This document shows positions 25,783-33,882 of a stretch of DNA of 64,000 bases, piece after piece. The notes beneath the pieces are model-generated. The model was not told the origin of the DNA. It worked only from the letters and a program-made list of their open reading frames with translations, and searched no databases. Position numbers and translations under genes: made by a program. The stretch is from Kangiellaceae bacterium (GTDB taxonomy: Bacteria > Pseudomonadota > Gammaproteobacteria > Enterobacterales > Kangiellaceae). How positions within the stretch are numbered: position 1 is the first letter of the stretch; every line of letters begins with the position of its first letter. The stretch covers positions 82,098 through 146,097 of the forward strand of contig JABXIQ010000018.1 in assembly GCA_013373015.1 (NCBI GenBank), written 5' to 3'.

Positions 25783-25871
25783 TGGTATCAGTTTTAATTG
25801 GTATCTCCTTAGGACTTTCTTTGATTGCGGGTATCTTATGCGGCTTACTAGCTTTATCAAACAAGTCCTAA
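25782..25871 (+). CDS. 29-residue hydrophobic phage protein, pVII/pIX-like minor coat candidate
   Basis: The frame MVSVLIGISLGLSLIAGILC plus nine more residues codes for one membrane helix with a basic C-terminus. It starts within the coat gene stop (TAATG) and overlaps the adhesin gene start by 34 bases, so it is translationally coupled. M13 pVII and pIX are 33 and 32 residues, also single-helix proteins, and they lie beside the pVIII gene. Identity as a tip protein is inference. Confidence 0.6.
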   Translation: MVSVLIGISLGLSLIAGILCGLLALSNKS

Positions 25872-27235
25872 TCCTTAGCCTCGTTCTTACGGGGCTAAGT
25901 CTTAAAGCTGAACAGGTTTCGCCTGAATTTAACTCAAACGTAACGGAGTTTTATTTTAAGTCTTTTGCCCATTCATCTGTTCGCAATAAAACAGCGCCAT
26001 CCCTTGCGGACTTAGAGCAATTATTTTGTTCTGACATGTTTGCTTATAGGCTTTCTACCTCAAATCCACAGCCAACATCTTCTACATGCCCTATCTATTT
26101 CTCTGGTGAGGAATTTAATGGTACAGGCGGTAATATGCGCATTCGCTTTCTTTATGCAAATCCAGATTATAATACTTACTCTGATATAGATGATGGCTCA
26201 TTTGCAAAACGCTTAACGTCTTATTACTCTTGCCCATCAACTCATCCTTATCATATAGACACAGATACTAATGGTGTTATTGATGCCCCAGATTTTTGTT
26301 CTGACCAATCTCCTTGCCCTGACACTTTGATTACAGGTGGACAAGCCTTAACTGATAGCGGCTTTGAGACTGCCTGTGTTGCTAAAGGCTCAACTTTTTG
26401 TAGCTACACAAGGGTCGAGGCTCAGAATATTTTTTATGAGCCTTACGTTTATTACCAAGCAACTGGCCAAGAGTGTTCAGGCTTAGGCTCTAATGTTTTT
26501 AACGACCCTTTCGGTCTTGATGGTCAAACCGATTTGCCTGAACCAGACCAAGGCTGTACCTTAACTTCTACCACTCAACAGCTTTGTCCTGCAAATCCTG
26601 ATGATAAATGTGAGGTTAAGTCTCAACAAGGTGGTTATTCAGTCTGCCAGTCTGGTTGTGGTTATTATAATGACCAGTTTATGTGTACTGAACCCTTAAA
26701 CCCTGACAATCAAGATGGCGATAGCGACTTGCCAAATGGTACAGACCCGAACAATGACAGTGATGGTGATGGTAACCCAGATGAGGTTGGCATTTTGAAG
26801 GACATCGACAAAAATACTGACCAACTCGAAAAAATTGGACGCGACACTATCAAGTCAATAAATGCCCTGGGCGAAAAATTGACAAATCGAGGTGCTACAG
26901 GTGCAATTGATGACTTGAATAATTCAGACGAAACAACCCCTTATACTGTTAATCAAGGTGAAGGTCAATTTGATGACACTTTTTTCGATGCTGATATCCA
27001 AGCCGCTAATGATCTTCTTGAGCAAAAGATAGCTGAAATTAAAGCGGATTTTGAGTCAATAGTAACCCCTCCTGCAACCGGTGCTGGTTCAATGCCTGTT
27101 TGGGTTTTTCCTTTGCCAAATGGCAACTCTTACACAATGGACTTGAACGCATATAACGACCATTTTTACGTCTTAGGCAACATAATCATGTTTATCTGTA
27201 TGCTAATTGGTATTGTCATAATTATTGAGGATTAA
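25838..27235 (+). CDS. phage adsorption protein, pIII/TspB-like
   Basis: About 465 residues from the ATG at 25838, which opens a clear signal peptide (MRLTSFIKQVLILSLVLTGL) ending near KA. The exterior part is cysteine-rich. An acidic linker near residues 285-310 (NPDNQDGDSDLPNGTD, NDSDGDGNPDEVG) resembles calcium-binding thrombospondin-3-type repeats, as in TspB-like proteins. The C-terminal half is helical, and the end FYVLGNIIMFICMLIGIVII is a membrane anchor, the plan of pIII. It should bind the host receptor and end virion assembly. It overlaps the 29-residue gene. Confidence 0.8.
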   Translation: MRLTSFIKQVLILSLVLTGLSLKAEQVSPEFNSNVTEFYFKSFAHSSVRNKTAPSLADLEQLFCSDMFAYRLSTSNPQPTSSTCPIYFSGEEFNGTGGNMRIRFLYANPDYNTYSDIDDGSFAKRLTSYYSCPSTHPYHIDTDTNGVIDAPDFCSDQSPCPDTLITGGQALTDSGFETACVAKGSTFCSYTRVEAQNIFYEPYVYYQATGQECSGLGSNVFNDPFGLDGQTDLPEPDQGCTLTSTTQQLCPANPDDKCEVKSQQGGYSVCQSGCGYYNDQFMCTEPLNPDNQDGDSDLPNGTDPNNDSDGDGNPDEVGILKDIDKNTDQLEKIGRDTIKSINALGEKLTNRGATGAIDDLNNSDETTPYTVNQGEGQFDDTFFDADIQAANDLLEQKIAEIKADFESIVTPPATGAGSMPVWVFPLPNGNSYTMDLNAYNDHFYVLGNIIMFICMLIGIVIIIED

Positions 27236-27240
27236 AAAAA

Positions 27241-27561
27241 ATGGACGCCATTTTTTCTTTTTTTGATTTCATTGTTGAGTTTTTTACTGTTGATGTTTAT
27301 GACTTTGTCATGAGCGCTTGGCATTGGATAGTTACTAACTCAATACTCCTATACTTAAAAATGAAGTATTGGTCTTTAGAATTTGCGTGGAGTGTTGCTA
27401 GCGCTATCCTTGTAGAAATAAATATCGGTCAACAAATCTCCCAAGCCTTTGGCCTTCTTTCTCCTGAAACAACTAATGCAATTAATTTGCTTCGCATACC
27501 AGAAGGTATTGGCTACATTCTTCAAGCCATAGCTACTAAGTTTGTTTTGAGGTTTATATGA
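27241..27561 (+). CDS. DUF2523-type minor coat protein, pVI-like
   Basis: A 106-residue hydrophobic protein with about three membrane-prone segments and the C-terminal pattern TTNAINLLRIPEGIGYILQAIATKFVLRFI, typical of DUF2523 proteins found between the adhesin and zot genes of filamentous phages. Its role is taken to match pVI, which sits with pIII at the virion end. It overlaps zot by four bases. Confidence 0.82.
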   Translation: MDAIFSFFDFIVEFFTVDVYDFVMSAWHWIVTNSILLYLKMKYWSLEFAWSVASAILVEINIGQQISQAFGLLSPETTNAINLLRIPEGIGYILQAIATKFVLRFI

Positions 27562-28763
27562 CCATACATATTCATCATGGTCCTAATGGCGGTTACAAAT
27601 CTTCACATTGCGTGAAGCACTACGTTCGTCAGTGTGCTTATGAAGGTCGCACTCTTATCACCAACTTAAGAGCTTGTAACAATCCAGCTTTAATTCGTGC
27701 TTTGATTGCAATCCATGAAAAAGGGTCGATTACAAAGCCTTTTGATATTATTCACCTTGATACCGAAACAAGCGACACTGACTTATATAAAATGCGCACC
27801 TTTTTTCACTGGGCTCCAAAGGGTGCTTTTATTTTAATTGATGAAGCCAGTGACATCTTTCCCAAGTCAATGACCGCAAAAGAGCTACAGCAATTCAACT
27901 TACCAAGAGAGCATGACCGCTATGAAGGTCGTTACCCTAAAACAGTTGCCCAAGCATTTAAAAAGCATCGTCATCAAGGCTGGGATATTGCCCTCTCTGA
28001 GCCCGACATTACGACAATTCACGATGTCATTCGTTCCACCACTGAGGACGCATACAGACACGCCAACATGGCCTTCATTGGCTTTGCAGGCTTTTACCAA
28101 ACAATCAACCATTCAGGCAAAAATACAGGCGAGTTTGAACGTAACCAAATGGCTCTAAAGCGCTGGCAGAAGATACCTAAGCACGTCTATCAAATGTATC
28201 AAAGTACTGCTGACGGAGTTGTCAAAGACAGTTCAGCAGGTACGCCCATTTGGAAAAATCCCCAAATCCTTTTTGCTTTTTTTATTTTAGTTTCTTTCTT
28301 TATTTACATGGGAGGCAAGTATGCCACAGGTCGAGGATATTCAAGGTTCTATGATAAAGAAACCCAAGCTACTAATACGAGTGATCAAGTGGTTTCTAAA
28401 GTCGGTAGTTCTGAGATTAGCAATGTTTCTAATCGTAGCTTTTCTAATCAAAATGATGTTGGTAACCATCCTTTAGCAAGTTATAAGCTCTCTATCACTG
28501 GTGTTACTTATTTTAAGCGTAAGTTCGAGTATTTTTTTGAATTAAGGAGCGGTGACAATGATTACAGTTTTTCCCATAATGACTTTATTTCTATGGGCTA
28601 TAAAGTTACACCAAGAAATGATTGTCGTGCTACTATTTTATATGGCTCTACAACCTTTGATGTTTATTGTTCTCCACGTCTTATACCTAAAGTTACGCAA
28701 GGCTTGACCCAGCCTCAGGATATTACATCTCAAGCCATAGACTACGGTACTAATAGCCTGTAA
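27558..28763 (+). CDS. zot: Zot/pI-type assembly ATPase
   Basis: A 401-residue inner-membrane protein that powers phage extrusion. Walker A is GPNGGYKSS at residues 8-16, Walker B is FILIDEASDIFP near residue 95. A membrane segment ILFAFFILVSFFIYMGG near residues 235-252 separates the cytoplasmic ATPase from a periplasmic part of about 150 residues that should contact a secretin. No secretin gene is present in the element. The stop codon (28761-28763) lies inside the arm of a large hairpin. Confidence 0.92.
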   Translation: MTIHIHHGPNGGYKSSHCVKHYVRQCAYEGRTLITNLRACNNPALIRALIAIHEKGSITKPFDIIHLDTETSDTDLYKMRTFFHWAPKGAFILIDEASDIFPKSMTAKELQQFNLPREHDRYEGRYPKTVAQAFKKHRHQGWDIALSEPDITTIHDVIRSTTEDAYRHANMAFIGFAGFYQTINHSGKNTGEFERNQMALKRWQKIPKHVYQMYQSTADGVVKDSSAGTPIWKNPQILFAFFILVSFFIYMGGKYATGRGYSRFYDKETQATNTSDQVVSKVGSSEISNVSNRSFSNQNDVGNHPLASYKLSITGVTYFKRKFEYFFELRSGDNDYSFSHNDFISMGYKVTPRNDCRATILYGSTTFDVYCSPRLIPKVTQGLTQPQDITSQAIDYGTNSL

Positions 28764-28819
28764 GCAGTTTTAAGTGCGACGATTTTATGAGGAGCATGAA
28801 AAACTGTGCCAGGCTATTA
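28751..28819 (+). other. large imperfect hairpin at the zot end, candidate packaging signal or origin element
   Basis: TAATAGCCTG (28751-28760) pairs with CAGGCTATTA (28810-28819), and CAGTTTT (28765-28771) pairs with AAAACTG (28800-28806), with a small internal loop between the two stems. The 17 pairs are far more than expected by chance here. In M13 the packaging signal is a long hairpin in the intergenic region. A second hairpin GGTGG/CCACC at 28832-28849 follows and may belong to the replication origin. Function is inferred. Confidence 0.6.
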
Positions 28820-28856
28820 AACTTTTCCATAGGTGGACTGCAAACCACCGACCTTC

Positions 28857-28882
28857 AGCCCTGCTTCGGTAGGGCTTTTTTT
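28857..28882 (+). terminator. terminator of the phage operon
   Basis: AGCCCTGC and GTAGGGCT pair around a TTCG loop, followed by seven Ts. It lies about 95 bases after zot on the operon strand. Confidence 0.88.
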
Positions 28883-28893
28883 ATAAATAAAAT

Positions 28894-28914
28894 ACGCCCT
28901 TCAGGGGCGTTTTC
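28894..28914 (+). terminator. second hairpin terminator
   Basis: ACGCCC and GGGCGT form a six-pair stem with a five-base loop and a short T stretch, twelve bases after the first terminator. It probably backs up the first. Confidence 0.6.
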
Positions 28915-28967
28915 AGTTATGAGCTAGAAAGCGAATATAGACAAAGGCGAAGCCTTACCTTGCTAAA

Positions 28968-28995
28968 CAAAAAAAAACCAGCATATTGCTGGTTT
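28968..28995 (-). terminator. terminator facing the minus strand
   Basis: AAACCAGC and GCTGGTTT form a stem with a five-base loop; on the minus strand it is followed by a T-run of about nine. It would stop transcription arriving from the aldehyde dehydrogenase gene, yet lies on the phage side of the right junction. It may insulate the prophage from the host. Confidence 0.7.
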
Positions 28996-29096
28996 CTAAT
29001 GGACTGAAATGTAAAATCTTCAAATTATTTTAATTTTTTTTGAAAAAGTAGATAATTTCATTTATTATAAATACAGTTGTTTCGTAAGTTATTGAT

Positions 29097-29124
29097 TTTT
29101 AACAGTTTATTAATTATGCGAACA
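29097..29124 (-). repeat. right dif-like junction of the prophage
   Basis: TTTTAACAGTT, centre TATTAA (29108-29113), then TTATGCGAACA. It matches the left site at 22 of 28 positions: the centre and most of the XerC arm are identical, whereas the inner three bases of the XerD arm differ (GTT instead of TAA). With XerC exchange, this XerD arm would come from the phage and the XerC arm from the host. Confidence 0.82.
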
Positions 29125-29144
29125 GTTATCCAGAGGAACAATTT

Positions 29145-30575
29145 TTAAGATACAGAAACGTATTTGAGTTCTAAGTAGTCATCTATACCGTATTTTGAGC
29201 CTTCTCGTCCCATTCCTGAGTGTTTTACACCTCCAAATGGTGCCATTTCGTTTGAAATAGCACCTTCGTTAAAAGCAATCATGCCGAATTCGAGTAAATG
29301 ACTGAGCCGTCTGATCCTGTGGCGGTCTTCGGTGAATACGTAGCAAGCAAGGCCTGCATCAGTGTTGTTGGCTAAGTCGATAACTTGTTGTTCAGTATTA
29401 AATCGAATAAGAGGCGCAACTGGGCCGAATATTTCTTCACACGCAATTGACATGTCAGCTTGAACATCAGATAGAACGGTCGGCAGGAAAATATTGTGAT
29501 TTGCTGGGCTCACGCTTCCACCAAATAAAACTTGAGCGCCTTGTTGTTTGGCTTTGATTACTAAATCACTAACTTTGCTAACGGCTTTAGGATTTATTAA
29601 TGCAGTAATTTTTGCGGTTTCATTTAAGCCGTTATCTACAGATAAGGTTTTAACTTTTTCCACAAATTGCTTAGCAAATTGGTCATAGACGGAATCATGT
29701 ATAAATATACGATTTGCACATACACACGTTTGGCCTGAATTACGGAATTTGGAGACCATCAAGCCGTCAATGGCAGCATCAATATCTGCATCGTCAAAGA
29801 CAATAAAGGGCGCATTTCCGCCTAATTCCATGGTCGTTCTTTGCACGTTATCTGCAGCTTGTTTGAGTAATAACTTACCTACGGCAGTAGAGCCAGTGAA
29901 TGAAATTTTACGCACTTTTTTACTTGCTGTTATCGCTTTTCCGAACTCTTTAGCTCTAGTGGTCGGAATTATGTTTATAACCCCTTTTGGAATACCTATC
30001 TGATGCGCCAACTCAGCCATAGCTAAGGCTGATAAAGGGGTTTCTGCAGCAGGTTTGATAACAACAGTGCACCCTGCTGCCAATGCTGGCGCTACTTTGC
30101 GCGCAATCATAGCCTGAGGGAAATTCCAGGGAGTAATAATACCCACGACCCCTACAGGCAGCTTTAATACTTGCGTTTGTTTATCTAAGCCTGACTGCAA
30201 AATATCACCATTGATGCGCAAGGCCTCTTCCGAAAACCACTTGATATAATTGGCACCATATACAATTTCGTTTCGTGCTTCAGCAATAGGCTTGCCCTGC
30301 TCTAGCGTTAATGTATGAGCCAAATCATCCTGATGCTCAAGGATGTTTTGGTACCAGGCTAAAAGCAGTTTTGAGCGATATTTGGGTGACGTTTGCGACC
30401 AATGTGTAAAGGCATTGCTGGCTGCATCTATCGCTTGCTGAAACTGCTCTTGGTTGCAATCGGTTACATCGGCAAGGTGCGAATTATCGAACGGGTTGTC
30501 GACTTTGAATTGATTGTCGGTAGTTAACCACTGACCATCGATATAGGCTTGTGTTTTTAATAAAGATTCATTCAT
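29145..30575 (-). CDS. gabD: NAD(P)-dependent succinate-semialdehyde dehydrogenase (GabD-type aldehyde dehydrogenase)
   Basis: About 476 residues from the ATG at 30575; an upstream ATG at 30608 would place a hairpin inside the coding region. Catalytic Cys lies in NSGQTCVCANR, the general base Glu in TMELGGNAPFIVF, and the cofactor loop is ITPWNFPQAMIARKVAPALAAGC. The end GREGSKYGIDDYLELKYV is typical of GabD. It oxidises succinate semialdehyde to succinate in GABA breakdown; related aldehydes are possible substrates. First host gene right of the prophage. Confidence 0.82.
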   Translation of the reverse strand: MNESLLKTQAYIDGQWLTTDNQFKVDNPFDNSHLADVTDCNQEQFQQAIDAASNAFTHWSQTSPKYRSKLLLAWYQNILEHQDDLAHTLTLEQGKPIAEARNEIVYGANYIKWFSEEALRINGDILQSGLDKQTQVLKLPVGVVGIITPWNFPQAMIARKVAPALAAGCTVVIKPAAETPLSALAMAELAHQIGIPKGVINIIPTTRAKEFGKAITASKKVRKISFTGSTAVGKLLLKQAADNVQRTTMELGGNAPFIVFDDADIDAAIDGLMVSKFRNSGQTCVCANRIFIHDSVYDQFAKQFVEKVKTLSVDNGLNETAKITALINPKAVSKVSDLVIKAKQQGAQVLFGGSVSPANHNIFLPTVLSDVQADMSIACEEIFGPVAPLIRFNTEQQVIDLANNTDAGLACYVFTEDRHRIRRLSHLLEFGMIAFNEGAISNEMAPFGGVKHSGMGREGSKYGIDDYLELKYVSVS

Positions 30576-30581
30576 GAAAAT

Positions 30582-30606
30582 GGCTAGTAACGTTTCATTA
30601 CTAGCC
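30582..30606 (-). promoter_or_regulatory. perfect 9-bp inverted repeat before the aldehyde dehydrogenase start
   Basis: GGCTAGTAA and TTACTAGCC flank a seven-base centre, directly upstream of the ATG at 30575. On the transcript it gives a hairpin followed by ATTTTC, so it may be an operator, a leader hairpin or a weak terminator for argS (stop at 30680). The sequence does not decide between these. Confidence 0.5.
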
Positions 30607-30679
30607 ATGATAAAGGATTTTGGACAAAGATTAAGTGAATATTTTTTATAAATTAGAACAAAATCTTATAACCGACGAT

Positions 30680-32446
30680 TTACATACGCTCTAGGGTTTC
30701 TATTCCTAATAGTTGTAAACCTGTTTCAAGCTGTTCTAGGCAGATTTGGCTCAGGCGCAACAAGCTCTCCTGTTTTGCTTTATCCGGTTCGTTCATAATA
30801 TGCTGTTTCTGATAAAACGAGCTGTATTCTTGCGCTAGATTGTATAAATGTTCACAAAGGAAATGAGGCGCTCGCTTCTCGACTGTTTTATCTAATGCTG
30901 AAGGAAACTCAAGCAACTTAAAGGTAAGTGAACGCTCGTTTTCTGAAGTGTCTAACAAGTTACCGGGTTTTGCATCTATCTCTTCTGCTTTGCGCAGGAT
31001 GGATTTTATTCTAGCAACTTGCATCAATAAATAAGGGCCTGTTTTACCCTCAAATTCACTGAATTTTTCGAGATCAAAAATATAATCTTTGATACGGAAA
31101 TTACGCAAATCAGCAAATTTTAATGTTGCAATGGCGACTTTATGTGCAATTTCTTCTTTTTCTTCAGCATCAAAATCAGCCCCAAAGTTCGATTCAGCAA
31201 GTTTTTTACGGGCTTCATCTTTCGCCATCTGGATAAGATCATGCAGCTTCATAACACCGCCAGAGCGGGTTTTGAAAGGCTTGCCGTCTTTGCCATTTAC
31301 TGTGCCAAAATAACTATGTTCATATTCAGTATTGGCATTTAGCCCCATCAAATCTGCTGCGGCAAAAACTTGTTTGAAGTGCTGTTGTTGACGACCATCA
31401 ACCACATACAAGACTAAATTAGCATTATCATCATGCACACGTTCGTATAAGGTTGCTAAGTCAGTAGTTCCATACATCACTGCCCCATCAGACTTGCGTA
31501 AGATCAAAGGCGGCATGATATTCTCACCCTCTTCGTCTCTAAAGGGAACGATTAACGCGCCTTGATCTACCAAAGAGATTTGCTTTTGCTCAAGCTGCGC
31601 AATAACTTTTGGAATAAATGGATCGGCATCCGACTCCCCTTTCCATAGATCAAAACTCACGCCTAGCTCACCATAGTCACGCTTCAAAGTTGCAATGGAG
31701 ACACTTACAAAATGCTGCCATAATGCTCTATAACCTGAGCGGCCATTTTGTAGTTCAAGTGTCGCTTGGCGGGCTTTTTCGGCTGCTTCAGGATCGGTCT
31801 TACATAATCCAGACTCTTCTGGATAAATAACTTCTAAATCTTGAATGGTAACAGGTGATTTTTCGGGATATGAGCCAGTGTAATTTTCATCGAAATACAC
31901 TAAATCTGGCTGACGTTTTTTCAAGCCTTCGATTAACATGCCCATCTGCGTTCCCCAATCGCCAAGGTGCGCATCTGAAACGACGCTATACCCTTTGAAT
32001 CGGAAAATACGCTGTAATGAATCACCAATAATAGCTGTACGTAAATGACCAACGTGCATTGATTTAGCAACGTTTGGTCCACCAAAATCAATCATGACTT
32101 TAGTTTGAGCTAAATCTTGCTGACAACCGAAGCTATCATCTTGGCCATAGTTTGTTAATTTAGCTGCTAAATAATCTGCTTTAACGAACACATTAATAAA
32201 ACCAGGACGAACCACATCCACTTTTTCAATGAGGCCGTTGTCATTAAGTGCCGCAACAGCTTTTTCAGCTGTCACAAAAGGATTGCCTGCGCCGAGCTTG
32301 GCAGCAGCCATAGCACCATTACATTGATAATCCCCTAAATCAGGGCGGTTAGACCTTTGCACAGATCCCAATTCAAAAGGTAAATCCAATGAAGCAAAGG
32401 CTTGGCCAAATAGTTGACTTAAATCGTGTTCGATAGATGTGAGCAT
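30680..32446 (-). CDS. argS: arginyl-tRNA synthetase
   Basis: A 588-residue class I synthetase. The HIGH motif is HVGH within DFGGPNVAKSMHVGHLR near residues 118-134. The N-terminal Add1 domain (about 1-110) and the C-terminal anticodon-binding domain (KRAPHFLCEHLYNLAQEYSSFYQKQHIM) are both present. It charges tRNA-Arg in the cytoplasm. Length matches E. coli ArgS (577). ATG near 32446 lacks a strong Shine-Dalgarno. Confidence 0.97.
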   Translation of the reverse strand: MLTSIEHDLSQLFGQAFASLDLPFELGSVQRSNRPDLGDYQCNGAMAAAKLGAGNPFVTAEKAVAALNDNGLIEKVDVVRPGFINVFVKADYLAAKLTNYGQDDSFGCQQDLAQTKVMIDFGGPNVAKSMHVGHLRTAIIGDSLQRIFRFKGYSVVSDAHLGDWGTQMGMLIEGLKKRQPDLVYFDENYTGSYPEKSPVTIQDLEVIYPEESGLCKTDPEAAEKARQATLELQNGRSGYRALWQHFVSVSIATLKRDYGELGVSFDLWKGESDADPFIPKVIAQLEQKQISLVDQGALIVPFRDEEGENIMPPLILRKSDGAVMYGTTDLATLYERVHDDNANLVLYVVDGRQQQHFKQVFAAADLMGLNANTEYEHSYFGTVNGKDGKPFKTRSGGVMKLHDLIQMAKDEARKKLAESNFGADFDAEEKEEIAHKVAIATLKFADLRNFRIKDYIFDLEKFSEFEGKTGPYLLMQVARIKSILRKAEEIDAKPGNLLDTSENERSLTFKLLEFPSALDKTVEKRAPHFLCEHLYNLAQEYSSFYQKQHIMNEPDKAKQESLLRLSQICLEQLETGLQLLGIETLERM

Positions 32447-32558
32447 TTTTAGTTGAACTAAATTACTGAAATTGGCGCTATTATACTGGTTTTAGAGCCC
32501 TTTCACAGGTCTAAAACCTAAATTTGCTGTATTTCAATTCTAAGCTAGACTTTGCCGA

Positions 32559-33266
32559 TTAGAGCTCGCTATTAACGATATAATTCTCAATAGTTGATTG
32601 AGTTTGTTTTAATAGTTGTAAACTTTTTTCATAATGAATCGCTAGAATGTCATGATTGCGACGAGTGTTATAAACCACTCCCAAGGCTTGCGGAGAACCG
32701 CTGAGAGCTGCAAAATCCACCTGCCACAAACCACCTTTGCCACTAGGATGCGGAACCATGGAAATAGTGTCTAAAATTAATGGAACCTTTCCAGAATCTG
32801 AAAAACGGCTTAATAACTGGGGCTCTAGTTTAAGTAAGCTGTAGAGTTTAACCAACTGAGCTTTTATGTTGACGTCTTTCAGAATTGCGAAATCACCAGA
32901 AGCTAACATCGAGTCATAGGCTGAATAGGTCATTGCAGAAAACGGAAACTGGTTCATACGCAAAATGGCCCATTTGAAATCATCTTTGCTTTTTTCAGTT
33001 AAGTTTCCCTTGATCAGCAAACCAAAAGCCATTTGCAACTCTTCAGATATTTGTTGGTGGTGCCGCAAGATAGCTTCAGCTTCCTTAATATTATGGCTGA
33101 TATCCTGCGAAATTTGCTTTAGGAGAAGAATTTCTTTGTTGCTATCATCACGCCCTTGTTGCCACTTGTTTACTTGCAAAGCAATAAAAATACCCAAAAT
33201 AACAACTACCAGATCAAGCAATAGAGCTAACCAATTTTGCTTTTTGATATTTAACAATAATTTCAT
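32559..33266 (-). CDS. DUF6090-like membrane-anchored protein
   Basis: A 235-residue protein with a membrane helix near residues 12-30 (LALLLDLVVVILGIFIALQV) followed by NKWQQGRDDSNKE and a long helical region. The pattern of one helix, then VNKW and a helical domain with SAYDSMLASGDFAIL is that of DUF6090 proteins. The function is unknown. It begins with an SD-like GGAG and is a single gene between argS and a DUF924 gene. Confidence 0.7.
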   Translation of the reverse strand: MKLLLNIKKQNWLALLLDLVVVILGIFIALQVNKWQQGRDDSNKEILLLKQISQDISHNIKEAEAILRHHQQISEELQMAFGLLIKGNLTEKSKDDFKWAILRMNQFPFSAMTYSAYDSMLASGDFAILKDVNIKAQLVKLYSLLKLEPQLLSRFSDSGKVPLILDTISMVPHPSGKGGLWQVDFAALSGSPQALGVVYNTRRNHDILAIHYEKSLQLLKQTQSTIENYIVNSEL

Positions 33267-33319
33267 TGAGGCTCCTTAACCTAGCACTAGCGAGCGGTGT
33301 TTTTCTACTAATTATAAAG

Positions 33320-33862
33320 CTAAAAACTTGAGTTTGGTTGCTTTAGAAATTCAATTTCTTGTGGCGATGATTTTCGTCCTAATACTTTGTTGCGATGGGG
33401 ATAGCGACCAAATTTGTCAATAATAGCTTTGTGCTTCAATTCAAAATCATAACCATAGCCAGTACCTAAACTTGAATATAATTCTACCGCTTTTTGATGG
33501 ATGGCTTTCGACTCACTGTGCATAAAGGGCATATAAAGGAATTGGCGTTGTTGTTGGCTCAGTTTTTTATCATCAGCTGACGCAATAGCCCATTGTGACA
33601 AACACAAAGCAAGGCAGTCTGAGGCAAAGGCTTGTGGTGTATCACGAAACATATTGCGAGAAAATTGATCTAAAATGATGATTTCTGCTAAGCGCCCTTC
33701 AGCTGTTTCGCGCCAGCTTGATAACTCACCGGCATTAGCTTGTTGATGTAAATCTGAATATTTATCGATTAATAGTTGATCAAATTCAGGATCTTTAACC
33801 CACCATTGCTTAGGTTTTAGTTCTTTAAACCAGAAGTTGATGATATCTTGCGAGTTTATCAT
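33320..33862 (-). CDS. DUF924 family protein
   Basis: A 180-residue soluble protein with DIINFWFKELKPKQWWVKDPEFD at the start, GRLAEIIILDQFSRNMFRDTPQAFASD near residues 57-83 and QFLYMPFMHSES near 106. These are the conserved DUF924 blocks, a TPR-like helical fold of unknown activity. The FGRYPHRNKVLGRKSS motif near the end is also typical. Confidence 0.9.
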   Translation of the reverse strand: MINSQDIINFWFKELKPKQWWVKDPEFDQLLIDKYSDLHQQANAGELSSWRETAEGRLAEIIILDQFSRNMFRDTPQAFASDCLALCLSQWAIASADDKKLSQQQRQFLYMPFMHSESKAIHQKAVELYSSLGTGYGYDFELKHKAIIDKFGRYPHRNKVLGRKSSPQEIEFLKQPNSSF

Positions 33863-33882
33863 TAAACTATCCTACCGCTTTT

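Larger units (their letters stand above)
22979..29124. mobile_element. filamentous prophage (inovirus) integrated at dif
   Basis: The element is bounded by two dif-like sites in the same orientation whose offset is 6118 bases, the expected size of a small filamentous phage genome. In order: minus-strand repressor, small gene, rolling-circle replication initiator, small basic protein, three small coat-type proteins, pIII/TspB-like adhesin, DUF2523/pVI, Zot/pI, then a structured noncoding end. No integrase, secretin (pIV) or toxin gene is present. Family knowledge: such phages (CTXphi, VGJphi, Cf-type) integrate with host XerC/XerD and often export through a host secretin. All structural genes look intact, so it may be active. 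Confidence 0.92.

Noticed and set aside
25718..25837. Longer start of the phage adhesin inside the coat gene
   Set aside because: The signal peptide and a sensible overlap with the 29-codon gene begin at 25838; the upstream part is a shadow of the coat gene.
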